A stretch of 64,000 bases of DNA from an uncultured Pirellulaceae bacterium (GTDB taxonomy: Bacteria; Planctomycetota; Planctomycetia; Pirellulales; Pirellulaceae). Numbering within the stretch: the stretch's first letter is position 1; each line of letters begins with the position of its first letter. This document shows, piece by piece, positions 29,686-40,738 of this stretch. The translations under genes were made by a program, and so were the position numbers. The notes below the pieces were generated by a model. That model saw nothing but the letters and a program-made list of their open reading frames with translations. It was not told where the DNA came from and did not search any database. The stretch lies in assembly GCA_937928555.1 (NCBI GenBank), contig CALFWR010000014.1, forward strand, positions 1 through 64,000, in the 5' to 3' direction.

Positions 29686-32600
29686 ATGGCAGTTCGGTGC
29701 CCCAGTTGTAACTCCCGTCTGGCAGAATTCGCGATCAATTGCGATGCGTGTAATTGGTCTGTTTCGACGGCCGAATCGTCTGCGAACGCGACTGCTGCGG
29801 ACAATTCTGTTGCTGACTCTAGTTCCAGAGGCAAATCGAAAAACAACGGCACAGCACAGCACAACGGTCGGGCCGACAAGCAAGTCGACCAAACAGCTAG
29901 GCCGCAAAAGAAAAGCGTCAATCAGCGGAGTGATTCAATCGCCGAAGCTCACCTTAACAAGGCGATGGAGCGAATTGAAAATGAACACTGGGAAAAGGCA
30001 ATACGCTCCATCAACCGGGCCATTGTTGCGGCACCGCTGGGACGAATCGGGGAATGCTATTCACTGCGAGCCTACTGCCACCTGAAACTGGATGACTTTG
30101 AGCGATCGGAAAAGGATTGCTCCGAGGCGATTCGCCTGAACTGGAGCGATTCGCAGACCTTTGCCTGGCGGGCAGCGGCCAGGGGAGAGCAGGACAAATG
30201 GCGTTTGGCCTTCGCAGACCTCGATCGGGCATGGAGGATGTCGGAAGAGTCCCGGGATCGATTTTCGGTTTTGATGGATTCCTACGCCCAAGCTTGCGAA
30301 AACTGGTTTGGAGAGCAAAAACGTGGACCCGATGCATTGTCTGAAATGGGCTGGGTTTACTTTCGGCGGAATCACTACAAAGACGCCGAGCTTTGTTTTC
30401 GCGAGGCGATCGACAAACAACCGGGCCATCCGATGGCCAGCGCGGGGTTGGCTCGGTTGATTTTTGAAGGCCGATCGGCGGCCGGAAGGTACACCTCTCG
30501 GCAGACCGGCGAAGTCCTTGACCTGTGCAACACTGCGGCGATCGCTGACGAAGAATGCCAAAAGATCGCGGTGCCGATTCGCGCCCGAATTTACCGCGAC
30601 AAAGGCGATCTTGAGCGTGCCCTTGAGGATCTGGTTTTGCTTCGTGGACTCGCACAGGACGACATGGAGTTGACGGTCAAATGCTGTCGCTTGCGGATCG
30701 ATGCCGGTGACTACATGGTCGCCATTGATGAACTTTCACGGATCATGCAAGCGGATCCTGTGCCACCCGAAGCGCTGATGCTGCGAGGCGATTGCTACCG
30801 CGAGATCCGAAATTTTGCCTTGGCCAAGGTCGACTATTCGCGATTCATCGAGCGTCGACCACGATCGCCAGATGGTTTTACACGGCGAGCGGATATATGG
30901 GTTTCGATGGGGGAACTTGATCACGCAGCGGACGATGTCGCCGACGCCATCGCGTTGGATGAAGCATGCTTTGACGCCTATATCTGCAGCAGCCGAATTG
31001 CGCTGCAAAAGGGGAAGCTTGACGAAGCGATGACGGCCTGCCGCAAGGCTTCGCTGATCGACAACAGCAAGACGGAAGTCTTTGCGACCCTGGCGTCGAT
31101 TTACTTCAAACTGGGTCAGTACACAGAGTCAATCGAGGAGTACTCGCGGTCGATCGAACTGGAAGAGGATAGCAAGCAAAAAGCAAATATGCTGTATTTA
31201 CGAGGCATCGCGTTTTATGAGTTGGGCAAATTCCAGCAGGCCTACGCCGACCTGAAAAAGGCCTGCCATCTTCGACCCAACCACGCCGGTAGCTGGATTT
31301 GGAAATCGGCAGCGTGTGCGCGGTTGGAGAAGTGGACCGATGCGATCGCCGGGCTGCAGCACGCGATCGCAACTCGGCCGACCTCTCGGGAGGAGTACCG
31401 AAAGCTGGGCAGGCCTGTCGCGGAAAAGGCGATTGAGTTCTTTGATCGACAGCAGCAGCGTGAGCAGGTGAGTGCGGATCTTTTCCGGCGGCGTGCGTTG
31501 GCGTTTCAGTTTCTGGGAAAGTTTCGCGAAGCCGCAGAAGACTACTCCAACGCCTTGAAAATGGATCCGGGCAATGTGGAGACGTTAATCCGTCGCGGGC
31601 AGACGTGGGCTTCGCTGGAGCAAACAGAAAAAGCGGTCAAAGACTTCAAGTCCGCGATCAGTCGCGATCGCGGCAACGATCAGGCACTTTATCATCTCGC
31701 CCGAACACGGTTTTTTGCTGGAGAGTTCAAGCTTGCAAAGCGTGACATTCAGCGGGCCATTGACAGTTCGCCCCGAAACGTTCAGTACCACTCGCTGTAC
31801 GCCGATGTGCTGCAAAGGCTTGGCGACCACAACGGAGTGGTGCAGGCCCTGGACCGGGCAACGCTTCTCGATTCCACCGATCCGTCAATCTACAGGCAGC
31901 GCGGGCAGGTGTACTTCCTGAGAAAAGATTACGTTCATGCGGTCAGTGACTTTACTCGCTCGCTGGAACTGAACCCGGCTCAACCCGACGTTTTGCTGAA
32001 CCGGGCTCAGGCTTATTCGAGAGCCAACCAGTTGACCGAAGCAATCGAAGACTACGAGCGGGTGCTGACCCAGAACCCAAACTGCGCAAAGGCTTGGTCG
32101 GGCCGAGCGGCGGCGTTGGTGCTGCGGGGCCAGCACGAGTACGCACTGATTTGGCTGACGAAAGCTTTTCACCGGTTCAAAACCGCCCGTGACCTGAGTG
32201 AGGTCGTGTTTGCCAGGGGCAAGATTTTTTACCAGATGGGTCGCCCTGCCCCGGCGATCGATGACTTTTCGACCGTTGCCAAGTTAATGTCAGAAGACGC
32301 CGTCACTGTTGCAGCGGCGCGATACGCCCGCGGTTTGGCTCGGTTTGCATCCGGAAAGCTGGAAAAAGCAGTGCGAGACTTCAATCACGTGCTCAAGGCG
32401 GACCCTAACCACGAGGGATCCCGGCAGGCAATTGCCTGGATCGCCAACCCACAAGACAGCGTTCAGCCGACGTTTCTGGACGACTCAAAAGAAGTCATTC
32501 GGCCAACACGACCGCCGGTGATACGTTCCGCAGTGCAAATCACGACGCGGACCAAAGATTGGGCTGCCGAACGCCCCTACAGCCAGTGGATCCTGCGGAC

Positions 32601-32808
32601 GCTGGATAAAAAAGAATATGGGCCCCTTTCTCGTGAGACCCTGAATTTGTGGATCGAAGAGGGAAGGCTCGATTTCGGAATGAAGTTGCTTCGTGCAGAC
32701 TGGTCAAAATGGAAGCGGGTCGAAAAGATCTTTCCGGAACTACAGTCGAATTCGGGCGTGTCCCGGCCTCCGCAAAAAGTGCCTTTAGCGCCGAATGTCG
32801 AGCAATAA
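29686..32808 (+). CDS. large TPR-repeat protein with N-terminal zinc ribbon and C-terminal GYF_2-like domain
   Basis: CPSCNSRLAEFAINCDACNW; many TPR units (e.g. FREAAEDYSNALKMDPGNVETLIRRGQTWASLEQTEKAVKDFKSAI); C-terminus WILRTLDKKEYGPLSRETLNLWIEEGRL. Confidence 0.85.
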   Translation: MAVRCPSCNSRLAEFAINCDACNWSVSTAESSANATAADNSVADSSSRGKSKNNGTAQHNGRADKQVDQTARPQKKSVNQRSDSIAEAHLNKAMERIENEHWEKAIRSINRAIVAAPLGRIGECYSLRAYCHLKLDDFERSEKDCSEAIRLNWSDSQTFAWRAAARGEQDKWRLAFADLDRAWRMSEESRDRFSVLMDSYAQACENWFGEQKRGPDALSEMGWVYFRRNHYKDAELCFREAIDKQPGHPMASAGLARLIFEGRSAAGRYTSRQTGEVLDLCNTAAIADEECQKIAVPIRARIYRDKGDLERALEDLVLLRGLAQDDMELTVKCCRLRIDAGDYMVAIDELSRIMQADPVPPEALMLRGDCYREIRNFALAKVDYSRFIERRPRSPDGFTRRADIWVSMGELDHAADDVADAIALDEACFDAYICSSRIALQKGKLDEAMTACRKASLIDNSKTEVFATLASIYFKLGQYTESIEEYSRSIELEEDSKQKANMLYLRGIAFYELGKFQQAYADLKKACHLRPNHAGSWIWKSAACARLEKWTDAIAGLQHAIATRPTSREEYRKLGRPVAEKAIEFFDRQQQREQVSADLFRRRALAFQFLGKFREAAEDYSNALKMDPGNVETLIRRGQTWASLEQTEKAVKDFKSAISRDRGNDQALYHLARTRFFAGEFKLAKRDIQRAIDSSPRNVQYHSLYADVLQRLGDHNGVVQALDRATLLDSTDPSIYRQRGQVYFLRKDYVHAVSDFTRSLELNPAQPDVLLNRAQAYSRANQLTEAIEDYERVLTQNPNCAKAWSGRAAALVLRGQHEYALIWLTKAFHRFKTARDLSEVVFARGKIFYQMGRPAPAIDDFSTVAKLMSEDAVTVAAARYARGLARFASGKLEKAVRDFNHVLKADPNHEGSRQAIAWIANPQDSVQPTFLDDSKEVIRPTRPPVIRSAVQITTRTKDWAAERPYSQWILRTLDKKEYGPLSRETLNLWIEEGRLDFGMKLLRADWSKWKRVEKIFPELQSNSGVSRPPQKVPLAPNVEQ

Positions 32809-33019
32809 ACGGGCACTTTCGGTAACGAGTCTTGCTTTACGGCAACGAAGCGTCGGGCGGTCCTGTTCATGAATCATCAATGCTTACACCAAAGCGCGTA
32901 AGCGGCAATCTTTGCCGTCTCGACAATTGAAACGCGGCTGGCCACCCTGCCATTGCCAACACAAAAGACCGCTGGTGGCATTCCCGGACAATTCCTTGAG
33001 AATTTCCTCAATTTCACCG

Positions 33020-33048
33020 TTGACGCTCTCCGACATCAACTTTACATT
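33020..33048 (+). promoter_or_regulatory. candidate sigma70-type promoter upstream of the S10 operon
   Basis: TTGACG - 17 bp - TACATT, about 200 bp upstream of rpsJ. Confidence 0.3.
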
Positions 33049-33247
33049 TTTGCTTTCCCAGCGAAAACACCTCTGGGCATTGCTGTGCCCATGGTTGCCG
33101 TCCGTACGGGAAATCGTGCGATTTCCGGCAGCCAATGCTTTCATTCTGCTTGTGGGTAGCGTGTAGCTAGACATGCCAGCAGGTTGGAGTTGTGTTTTTG
33201 TGGTCGAAGTAGTTGGCTTTGTTGCCGTTAACTGGAGTTGAATCCGC

Positions 33248-33568
33248 GTGGCTAATCACGAAGTAATCCGAATCCGAATGGAAGCTTACGATCACTCGAT
33301 CCTTGATCAGAGTGCTCAGGACATCGTGGACACTGCAAAGCGGACACACTCGGAGGTTCACGGGCCGATTCCATTGCCGACACGAATTGAAAAATACACC
33401 GTCCTTTCGGGGCCGTTTGTTAACAAGAAGGCGCGACAGCAGTTCGAAATTCGGACTCACAAGCGTCTGATCGACATCGTTCAGGCTACAGCCAAAACGA
33501 TTGAGGCGTTGAACAAACTGAACCTTCCAGCTGGTGTGTCGATCAAGATTAAGGCTTCGACCAAGTAG
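33248..33568 (+). CDS. rpsJ: 30S ribosomal protein S10
   Basis: [27 protein letters not shown]...[15 protein letters not shown]...[20 protein letters not shown]. Confidence 0.97.
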   Translation: MANHEVIRIRMEAYDHSILDQSAQDIVDTAKRTHSEVHGPIPLPTRIEKYTVLSGPFVNKKARQQFEIRTHKRLIDIVQATAKTIEALNKLNLPAGVSIKIKASTK

Positions 33569-33686
33569 GGACGATAACTAACGCTCAAGCGATTTAAGAT
33601 ATGAACGGAAGTCGCAGGGATAACCCTTTTGCACGCTAGTGCGGAATTGTTCTCTGACGGCAATCACTGAAATACAAGGCACAGTC

Positions 33687-34406
33687 ATGACAAAAGGCAT
33701 ACTCGGCCGTAAGGTCGGGATGACCCAGGTGTTCGACCAGGAGACCGGGGTCGTCACTCCAGTTACGGTTATCCAAGCGGGCCCCTGCAAGGTACTGCAG
33801 GTTCGCACTCCAGAAGTCGACGGATACTCAGCTGTGCAGCTTGGTTTCGGTGAAAAGGCGCGTCCCAAAAAGGACCGACGCTCGCGACAAAGTCAGGCGT
33901 CTCGTTCAGAACGCGGGCATGTTGCAGACATTAAGAGCAAGCGAGTTCAAAAGCTTGCCGCTGGCGGCCAAGAGGTTCGTGCCAAAGCGGGTTGTGAGCC
34001 CTGCAAGTTCATCCGAGAGATTCGTGGCGAAGCCGCTGAAGCCGAGGTTGGGCAGGAAATCAAAGTCGATGTGTTGGCCGAAGTGGGCCGCGTGGATGTC
34101 TGTGGCATCAGCAAGGGGCGCGGTACCGCTGGTGTGATGAAGCGTCACAATTTCTCTGGTCAGCGTGCCAGTCACGGCGTCAAGAAATGTCACCGTCATG
34201 CTGGGGGCACGGGCATGAGCGCCTACCCAAGCCGCACATTCAAAGGCAAGCGTATGGCGGGTCACTATGGCAACGCCAAAATTACTGTTCGCAATCTGAA
34301 TTTGGTCAGCGTGGACGAAGAAAACAATCTGTTGCTGGTCGAGGGCGCGGTCCCCGGTCCCAATGGTGGTTTTCTCGTGATCCGTGAAACCAACATGAAG
34401 AAATAG
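33687..34406 (+). CDS. rplC: 50S ribosomal protein L3
   Basis: MTKGILGRKVGMTQVFDQETG...GTAGVMKRHNFSGQRASHG. Confidence 0.97.
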   Translation: MTKGILGRKVGMTQVFDQETGVVTPVTVIQAGPCKVLQVRTPEVDGYSAVQLGFGEKARPKKDRRSRQSQASRSERGHVADIKSKRVQKLAAGGQEVRAKAGCEPCKFIREIRGEAAEAEVGQEIKVDVLAEVGRVDVCGISKGRGTAGVMKRHNFSGQRASHGVKKCHRHAGGTGMSAYPSRTFKGKRMAGHYGNAKITVRNLNLVSVDEENNLLLVEGAVPGPNGGFLVIRETNMKK

Positions 34407-34446
34407 TTCGCTGGTCGAAGGTTAATAGGAATACAGGTCAAAAATC

Positions 34447-35121
34447 ATGGCGAGCTTGCCCGTTTACGATGCTTCCGGAAGTGAAGTCGGAAAGTACGAG
34501 ATTGATCCCGATGCGATTGCCGCAAACATCAACAAGCAGTTGTTGCACGATGTTGTTGTGATGTACCAGGCGAGTGCTCGTCAGGGAACGCACAAGACAA
34601 AGAATCGATCTGAAGTTGCCGGCACCGGCAAGAAGATGTATCGCCAAAAGGGAACTGGTAACGCTCGTGCTGGTAGTAAGCGATCCAACATTCGCCGTGG
34701 TGGTGGTCACGCGTTTGCAATTCGTCCTCGCGACTACTCATACCGTTTGCCGAAAAAGGCTGTCCGTGCTGCGACTCGCATGGCTTTGGCTGGCAAAATT
34801 AAAGGCGAGCAGGTTGTTGTGATTGACAAGCTGTCGATGGACGAACCGAAAACAAGCGCCATGGCAAAGATGCTCAAAGGCATCGGCGTCGATGGCAAGA
34901 CGGCGTTGATTGCGACATCCAGTGTTGCCTCCAATGTGCACAAGAGTGCTCGCAACATTCAGGGGGTTTCGGTTTTGCCGGTCTCTGATTTGAATGCGTT
35001 CGAAATCCTTCGTCCCGACAAGGTTCTTTTCACCAAAGAAGCGTTGGACCAGATGAAGGAAGGCGGGGTGCTTTCCAAATCGCAGGCAGAAGCTGAAAAG
35101 CCTGCCGCGGATCAGGAATAG
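34447..35121 (+). CDS. rplD: 50S ribosomal protein L4
   Basis: ARQGTHKTKNRSEVAGTGKKMYRQKGTGNARAGSKRS. Confidence 0.97.
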   Translation: MASLPVYDASGSEVGKYEIDPDAIAANINKQLLHDVVVMYQASARQGTHKTKNRSEVAGTGKKMYRQKGTGNARAGSKRSNIRRGGGHAFAIRPRDYSYRLPKKAVRAATRMALAGKIKGEQVVVIDKLSMDEPKTSAMAKMLKGIGVDGKTALIATSSVASNVHKSARNIQGVSVLPVSDLNAFEILRPDKVLFTKEALDQMKEGGVLSKSQAEAEKPAADQE

Positions 35122-35162
35122 GCCTTTTAAGATCACGGTCGCAACGACCGCAGGAGTAAGTC

Positions 35163-35486
35163 ATGGCCAAGGCCAAAAAGAAAGAACAAGTCAAAAAGGG
35201 GCCGACCCTTGAGCCGCATCAGATAATCATCAAGCCGATGGTGACTGAGAAGGGTGTGTATCAGTCGAATGAGCTGAATCAGTACACGTTCAAGGTCAAT
35301 GCTCTGGCTACCAAGACCGAAATCAAGAACGCCGTTGAGGGTTTGTTCAAGGTCAAGGTCGTCAAAGTCGCCACGCAGAATCGCAAAGGTAAGCCACGGC
35401 GTTACCGATTCACGTGGGGGCGAACCAAGCCGTGGAAGAAGGCGATCGTCAAGCTTGATGCCGAGCACAGGATTGACTTCTTCTAA
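35163..35486 (+). CDS. rplW: 50S ribosomal protein L23
   Basis: IIIKPMVTEKGVYQ...NQYTFKVNALATKTEIKNAVEGLFKVKVVKV. Confidence 0.95.
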   Translation: MAKAKKKEQVKKGPTLEPHQIIIKPMVTEKGVYQSNELNQYTFKVNALATKTEIKNAVEGLFKVKVVKVATQNRKGKPRRYRFTWGRTKPWKKAIVKLDAEHRIDFF

Positions 35487-35561
35487 GGTTCAAAGGTTTA
35501 GATGCGTGGCGAAACTCGTCGCGTCCAGGGAACTTAACCGGAACATTCCGGAGCCAATAAA

Positions 35562-36419
<858 letters not shown>

Positions 36420-36431
36420 AAGTAAACCGAC

Positions 36432-36698
36432 ATGAGCAGATCACAGAAAAAAGGGCCGTACGTCGACGACAAGCTTTATGCGAAAGTCGAAAAGGCCGAA
36501 GCCGCTGGCGACAAGCAGCCCATCAAAACATGGGCTCGGGCTTGCACGGTTGTCCCCGAGTTTATCGGGTACACGTTTATGGTTCACAACGGTCGACAGC
36601 ACGTCAAAGTGTACGTGACCGAAGACATGGTCGGCCACAAATTGGGCGAGTTCGCGGCGACGCGTACTTTCCGTGGTCACGGCGGCAAGAAAAAGTAG
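36432..36698 (+). CDS. rpsS: 30S ribosomal protein S19
   Basis: [16 protein letters not shown]...[29 protein letters not shown]. Confidence 0.97.
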   Translation: MSRSQKKGPYVDDKLYAKVEKAEAAGDKQPIKTWARACTVVPEFIGYTFMVHNGRQHVKVYVTEDMVGHKLGEFAATRTFRGHGGKKK

Positions 36699-36707
36699 GA
36701 ACAAGTC

Positions 36708-37055
36708 ATGGCTTTTGAATCATCCATTCGCTACGCGAAAATCAGTCCTCGCAAGGTGCGTCCTTTGGCGAACCTTATCCGGGGGCAGTACGTCGACGAC
36801 GCCCTGGACATCCTTCGTTACCAGCCCCACCGTGGTGCTCGAATGTTGGAGAAGACCATCAAGGCAGCTTTGGCGAACGCACAGGATCCGGAGCAGAATC
36901 CGGGTCGGATTGTTGACGAAAAGGACTTGGTGGTGTCGGAGGCTCTGGTCGATGGCGGCCCCATGTTCAAACGAGTTCGTCCCCGCGCCCGTGGCATGGC
37001 GATGATGATCCTCAAGCGTCAATCGCACATCAAAGTAAAGTTGGAAGAAGTTTAA
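36708..37055 (+). CDS. rplV: 50S ribosomal protein L22
   Basis: YAKISPRKVRPLANLIRGQYVDDALDIL...RVRPRARGMAMMILKRQSHIKV. Confidence 0.96.
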   Translation: MAFESSIRYAKISPRKVRPLANLIRGQYVDDALDILRYQPHRGARMLEKTIKAALANAQDPEQNPGRIVDEKDLVVSEALVDGGPMFKRVRPRARGMAMMILKRQSHIKVKLEEV

Positions 37056-37125
37056 GCCGTCCGTAGCCGGCATCTGCCGGGACGCCCTTTGGGTGTAACT
37101 ACCAAGCTCAAATCGAGAACAAATC

Positions 37126-37833
37126 ATGGGTCAAAAAGTCAATCCAGTAGCTTTCCGTACCGGCGTCATGGAGACATGGAAGAGTCGCTGGTACGCGTCA
37201 AAGAACGAATTCGCTGACTTCCTTCTGGAAGACAAAAAGATTCGGGATTTTGTGGCAAAGCACCCAACTCAAAACTACAAGGCCGCCGGCATCGACAAAA
37301 TCGAGATCGAGCGAACACGTGACGAGGTTAAGGTGACCCTGTTTGTGGCTCGTCCCGGTTTGATCATCGGCAAAAAAGGTCAGGAAGTCGAACGGCTTCA
37401 AAACGAAATTCAGAATCTGGTCGGTCGCCGAATCAATCTGAAGATTGAAGAAGTATCCCGCCCAGATCTGCAGGCTCAGCTTGTCGCTGAGAAAATTGCG
37501 GAGCAACTTTCCAGACGCGCCAGTTTCCGTCGCACGATGAAGCGGGCCGCTGAGGAAAGCATGGATGCGGGAGCCAAGGGGATCAAGATCCAGTTGGCTG
37601 GACGATTGGGCGGTGCCGAGATGGCTCGCCGGGAAAAACACATTACTGGTTCGATTCCACTGAGCACACTTCGTGCAAAGATCAATTATGGCTTTACCGA
37701 AGCGTTGACCGCTCAGGGCCACATTGGCGTTCAGGTTTGGATCAATCAGGGTAACTACGGAGAAGAAGACAATGGCGCAGATGCCAAGACGGGTCAAACA
37801 CCGAAAGGTCCAAAGAGGTCATATAAAAGGTAA
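37126..37833 (+). CDS. rpsC: 30S ribosomal protein S3
   Basis: MGQKVNPVAFRTGVMETWKSRWYA...RPGLIIGKKGQEVERL...KINYGFTEALTAQGHIGVQVWIN. Confidence 0.98.
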   Translation: MGQKVNPVAFRTGVMETWKSRWYASKNEFADFLLEDKKIRDFVAKHPTQNYKAAGIDKIEIERTRDEVKVTLFVARPGLIIGKKGQEVERLQNEIQNLVGRRINLKIEEVSRPDLQAQLVAEKIAEQLSRRASFRRTMKRAAEESMDAGAKGIKIQLAGRLGGAEMARREKHITGSIPLSTLRAKINYGFTEALTAQGHIGVQVWINQGNYGEEDNGADAKTGQTPKGPKRSYKR

Positions 37834-38188
37834 TGCGACCCGGGGCAACAAAGTTGTCTTTGGGGACTATGGCCTTCAGGCCCTTGATCCAGGTTGGCTC
37901 AAGGCGCAGACCATCGAAGCTGGACGTATCGCGGCTCAACAATATATTCGCGGCGAAGGTAAACTCTACATTCGCGTATTCCCGCACCGGTCGATCACTT
38001 CGACTCCGCTGGAGACGCGCATGGGTAAAGGTAAGGGTGAACCTGAGTACTGGGTGGCTACTATCAAGCCCGGCACGATCCTTTATGAGATCGGCGGGGT
38101 GACCGAACAGCAGGCAAAAATCTGTTTTGCCCGCCTCGCTCACAAGATGCCGTTCAAAGTTCGTATGGTAAAACGACTTCCAATGTAA
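37772..38188 (+). CDS. rplP: 50S ribosomal protein L16
   Basis: MAQMPRRVKHRKVQRGHIKGNATRGNKVVFGDYGLQAL...RVFPHRSITSTPLETRMGKGKGEPEYWVA. Confidence 0.97.
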   Translation: MAQMPRRVKHRKVQRGHIKGNATRGNKVVFGDYGLQALDPGWLKAQTIEAGRIAAQQYIRGEGKLYIRVFPHRSITSTPLETRMGKGKGEPEYWVATIKPGTILYEIGGVTEQQAKICFARLAHKMPFKVRMVKRLPM

Positions 38189-38254
38189 GTGTGCTGTGGT
38201 TTGGAAACTGTTCCGGCCACAGCCAAAAAGGGATAACAGTCAAAGAGACAAATC

Positions 38255-38485
38255 ATGACCAGCATGAACGACATTCGTGACATGGACGAAGAGCAGATGG
38301 ACGCCACTCTCAAGGAGTGCTATCAGGATCTGTTTCGTCTGAAGGTCAAAGCTCAGACCGACCGTCTGGACCAGCCTTCGGAGTTGATGCGGAATCGCAA
38401 GCTCATCGCACGTATTAAGACCGTTCAGTCCGAACGTCGGATTGCTGCCGCCAAAGCGGAAAAAGCCGCGCCGGCCGACGCGTAA
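38255..38485 (+). CDS. rpmC: 50S ribosomal protein L29
   Basis: MTSMNDIRDMDEEQMDATLKECYQDLFRLKVKAQTDRLDQPSELMRNRKLIARIKTV. Confidence 0.93.
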   Translation: MTSMNDIRDMDEEQMDATLKECYQDLFRLKVKAQTDRLDQPSELMRNRKLIARIKTVQSERRIAAAKAEKAAPADA

Positions 38486-38512
38486 CAGAACACTTTTGAG
38501 ACAGGTAACGAA

Positions 38513-38935
38513 ATGCCAAAACGAGTTTTGATTGGTCGCGTCAAAAGCGACAAGATGAACAAGACGCGCGTGGTTGAAATTCCACGTACGGTCAAGCATC
38601 CGAAGTACGGCAAGTACTATCGCGATCGGACCACTTGTTACGTCCACGACGAGAACAATGAATCCAACGAAGGCGACACCGTTCAGATCGTCGAAGCCGC
38701 ACCGACGTCAAAAAAGAAGCGTTGGCAGTTGGTAAAGGTGATCGAAAAGAGTAACGCGGTTGACGTCGTCGCGATGCGTGCGGCGCGGAAACAAAAAGAA
38801 ATTGAACGGCAGGAAATGGAGGGCGGCAAGCCCGCCGAAGTGGCTGTCGCGACCGCACCGGCGGTGACTGAAGAAGCAACCGCCCCCGAGGCACCTGCTC
38901 CGGCTCCCGAAACGACCGAGCAACCCACTGAGTAG
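38513..38935 (+). CDS. rpsQ: 30S ribosomal protein S17 with C-terminal Ala/Pro/Glu extension
   Basis: MPKRVLIGRVKSDKMNKTRVVEIPRTVKHPKYGKYYRDRTTCYVHDENNESNEGDTVQIVEAAPTSKKKRWQLVKVI; tail EEATAPEAPAPAPETTEQPTE. Confidence 0.95.
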   Translation: MPKRVLIGRVKSDKMNKTRVVEIPRTVKHPKYGKYYRDRTTCYVHDENNESNEGDTVQIVEAAPTSKKKRWQLVKVIEKSNAVDVVAMRAARKQKEIERQEMEGGKPAEVAVATAPAVTEEATAPEAPAPAPETTEQPTE

Positions 38936-39000
38936 GACCGGGCACTGCCCAACAGAGATAAGTCGACAAAGGTTCGACCTACCCAATCAGGCGAAGAAAA

Positions 39001-39369
39001 ATGATTCAACAGGAAACAAGATTACAGGTCGCAGACAACACTGGAGCGCGTGAGATCATGTGCATCAAGGTGCTTGGTGGTTCCCGTCGGCGAACCGCAG
39101 GGCTTGGTGACATCATCGTTTGCAGTGTCAAAAGCGTGATTCCCGGCAGCGACGTGAAGAAAAAGTCGATCGTCAAAGCCGTCATCGTGCGAACGAAAAA
39201 GGAAGCCCGCCGGGCCGATGGTTCCTATATTCGCTTTGACTCCAATGCAGCTGTACTGATCGATAACGACAAGAACCCACGCGGCACTCGCATTTTTGGT
39301 GCGGTCGCTCGTGAGCTTCGTGAGAAGAATTTCATGAAGATCGTCAGCCTCGCCAGTGAAGTGATTTAA
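39001..39369 (+). CDS. rplN: 50S ribosomal protein L14
   Basis: [44 protein letters not shown]. Confidence 0.98.
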   Translation: MIQQETRLQVADNTGAREIMCIKVLGGSRRRTAGLGDIIVCSVKSVIPGSDVKKKSIVKAVIVRTKKEARRADGSYIRFDSNAAVLIDNDKNPRGTRIFGAVARELREKNFMKIVSLASEVI

Positions 39370-39431
39370 GAAATATAAGTAACCCAGCAATGTCCGGGTC
39401 TATTTGCGACCTTCATGACACGGGAAAACAA

Positions 39432-40001
39432 ATGACAACTCCAAGACTTAAAACCAAGTACAACACTGAGATCCTGCCATCTCTCAAGGAAGTCTGCGGT
39501 CGAAAAAATCGGCTTTCACTTCCAAAGCTTGAGAAGATCGTGATCAACATGGGAGTGGGCGAAGCCGTTCAGGACAAAAAGAACCTGATTGACGCCCGTG
39601 AAGCTCTTGGTTTGATCGCCGGTCAACGGCCAGTAGCGACTTTGGCTCGCAAATCGATCGCGAACTTTCGTCTTCGCGAAGGCCAAGCGATCGGCTGCAA
39701 AGTGACGCTGCGTGGGGATCGGATGTTCGAATTCATGGATCGTCTGTTTGCCTTGGTCCTGCCTCGCGTGCGTGACTTTCGCGGCGTCAGCAGCAAAGCA
39801 TTTGACGGTCGGGGCAACTACAGTCTTGGGCTCAATGAGTACTTGGTTTTTCCGGAACTCAACCCCGATAAATTTACTCGCCGTCAGGGAATGAACATCG
39901 TGTTTGTCACCTCGGCGGAATCCGACGAGGAAGGTCGCGAACTGTTGAAGCAGTTCGGGATGCCCTTCAAGGAAAACAAGGCAGCCGAGGCTGCATCGTA
40001 G
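39432..40001 (+). CDS. rplE: 50S ribosomal protein L5
   Basis: [23 protein letters not shown]...[16 protein letters not shown]...[27 protein letters not shown]. Confidence 0.97.
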   Translation: MTTPRLKTKYNTEILPSLKEVCGRKNRLSLPKLEKIVINMGVGEAVQDKKNLIDAREALGLIAGQRPVATLARKSIANFRLREGQAIGCKVTLRGDRMFEFMDRLFALVLPRVRDFRGVSSKAFDGRGNYSLGLNEYLVFPELNPDKFTRRQGMNIVFVTSAESDEEGRELLKQFGMPFKENKAAEAAS

Positions 40002-40069
40002 AACTGTTTGAAGGTGTGTGGCGGCGTGTATCGCCATGCAAACCACTTACGAATTAAAAAGGTTAACTT

Positions 40070-40255
40070 GTGGCTCGAAAAGCAAAGATCGCCAAAGCGA
40101 ATCGAAAACCGAAGTATCCCACCCGTCAGGAGCGGCGCTGCAAACTCTGCGGTCGTCCCCGAGCGGTTTACCGCAAGTTCGGCATTTGCCGAATCTGCTT
40201 TCGTAATCTGGCCGATCGCGGCTTGATTCCCGGCGTCCGCAAGTCCAGTTGGTAG
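40070..40255 (+). CDS. rpsN: 30S ribosomal protein S14, zinc-binding (type Z)
   Basis: 61 aa with CKLC...[44 protein letters not shown]. Confidence 0.96.
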   Translation: MARKAKIAKANRKPKYPTRQERRCKLCGRPRAVYRKFGICRICFRNLADRGLIPGVRKSSW

Positions 40256-40273
40256 TGAACGAGGAACATCATC

Positions 40274-40669
40274 ATGATGACTGACCCTATTGCTGACATG
40301 CTTACCCGCATTCGTAACGCTGTCAGCGTTGAGAGACCAACTGTTGAAATGCCCATTTCAAAGGTCAAAATTGGCGTAGCGGAAGTGCTCAAGCGTGAAG
40401 GCTATATCTGGGATTGGAAAGCGGAAGAAGCCGAACCGATCGGCCAACTCCACATCGATCTCAAGTACGGCAACTCCGGTGAAAAAGTCATTCGCAGAAT
40501 CAAGCGAGTGAGCAAACCCGGATGTCGTGTGTATTCAAAATCCAAGGATCTTCGTCCGGTGCTTAACGGCATGGGCATCGCGATCCTGAGTACTTCCCAA
40601 GGCCTGATGAGCGACCGTGAGTGTCGTCAGCAGAAGGTCGGCGGCGAAGTCCTTTGCGAAGTCTGGTAG
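40274..40669 (+). CDS. rpsH: 30S ribosomal protein S8
   Basis: [19 protein letters not shown]...[38 protein letters not shown]. Confidence 0.97.
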   Translation: MMTDPIADMLTRIRNAVSVERPTVEMPISKVKIGVAEVLKREGYIWDWKAEEAEPIGQLHIDLKYGNSGEKVIRRIKRVSKPGCRVYSKSKDLRPVLNGMGIAILSTSQGLMSDRECRQQKVGGEVLCEVW

Positions 40670-40738
40670 GAAAATCGAGTTCGTAGTTATCCGCTACCGG
40701 GACTAGCTACTGGGATTACACAAACGGAAAGCAAAACA

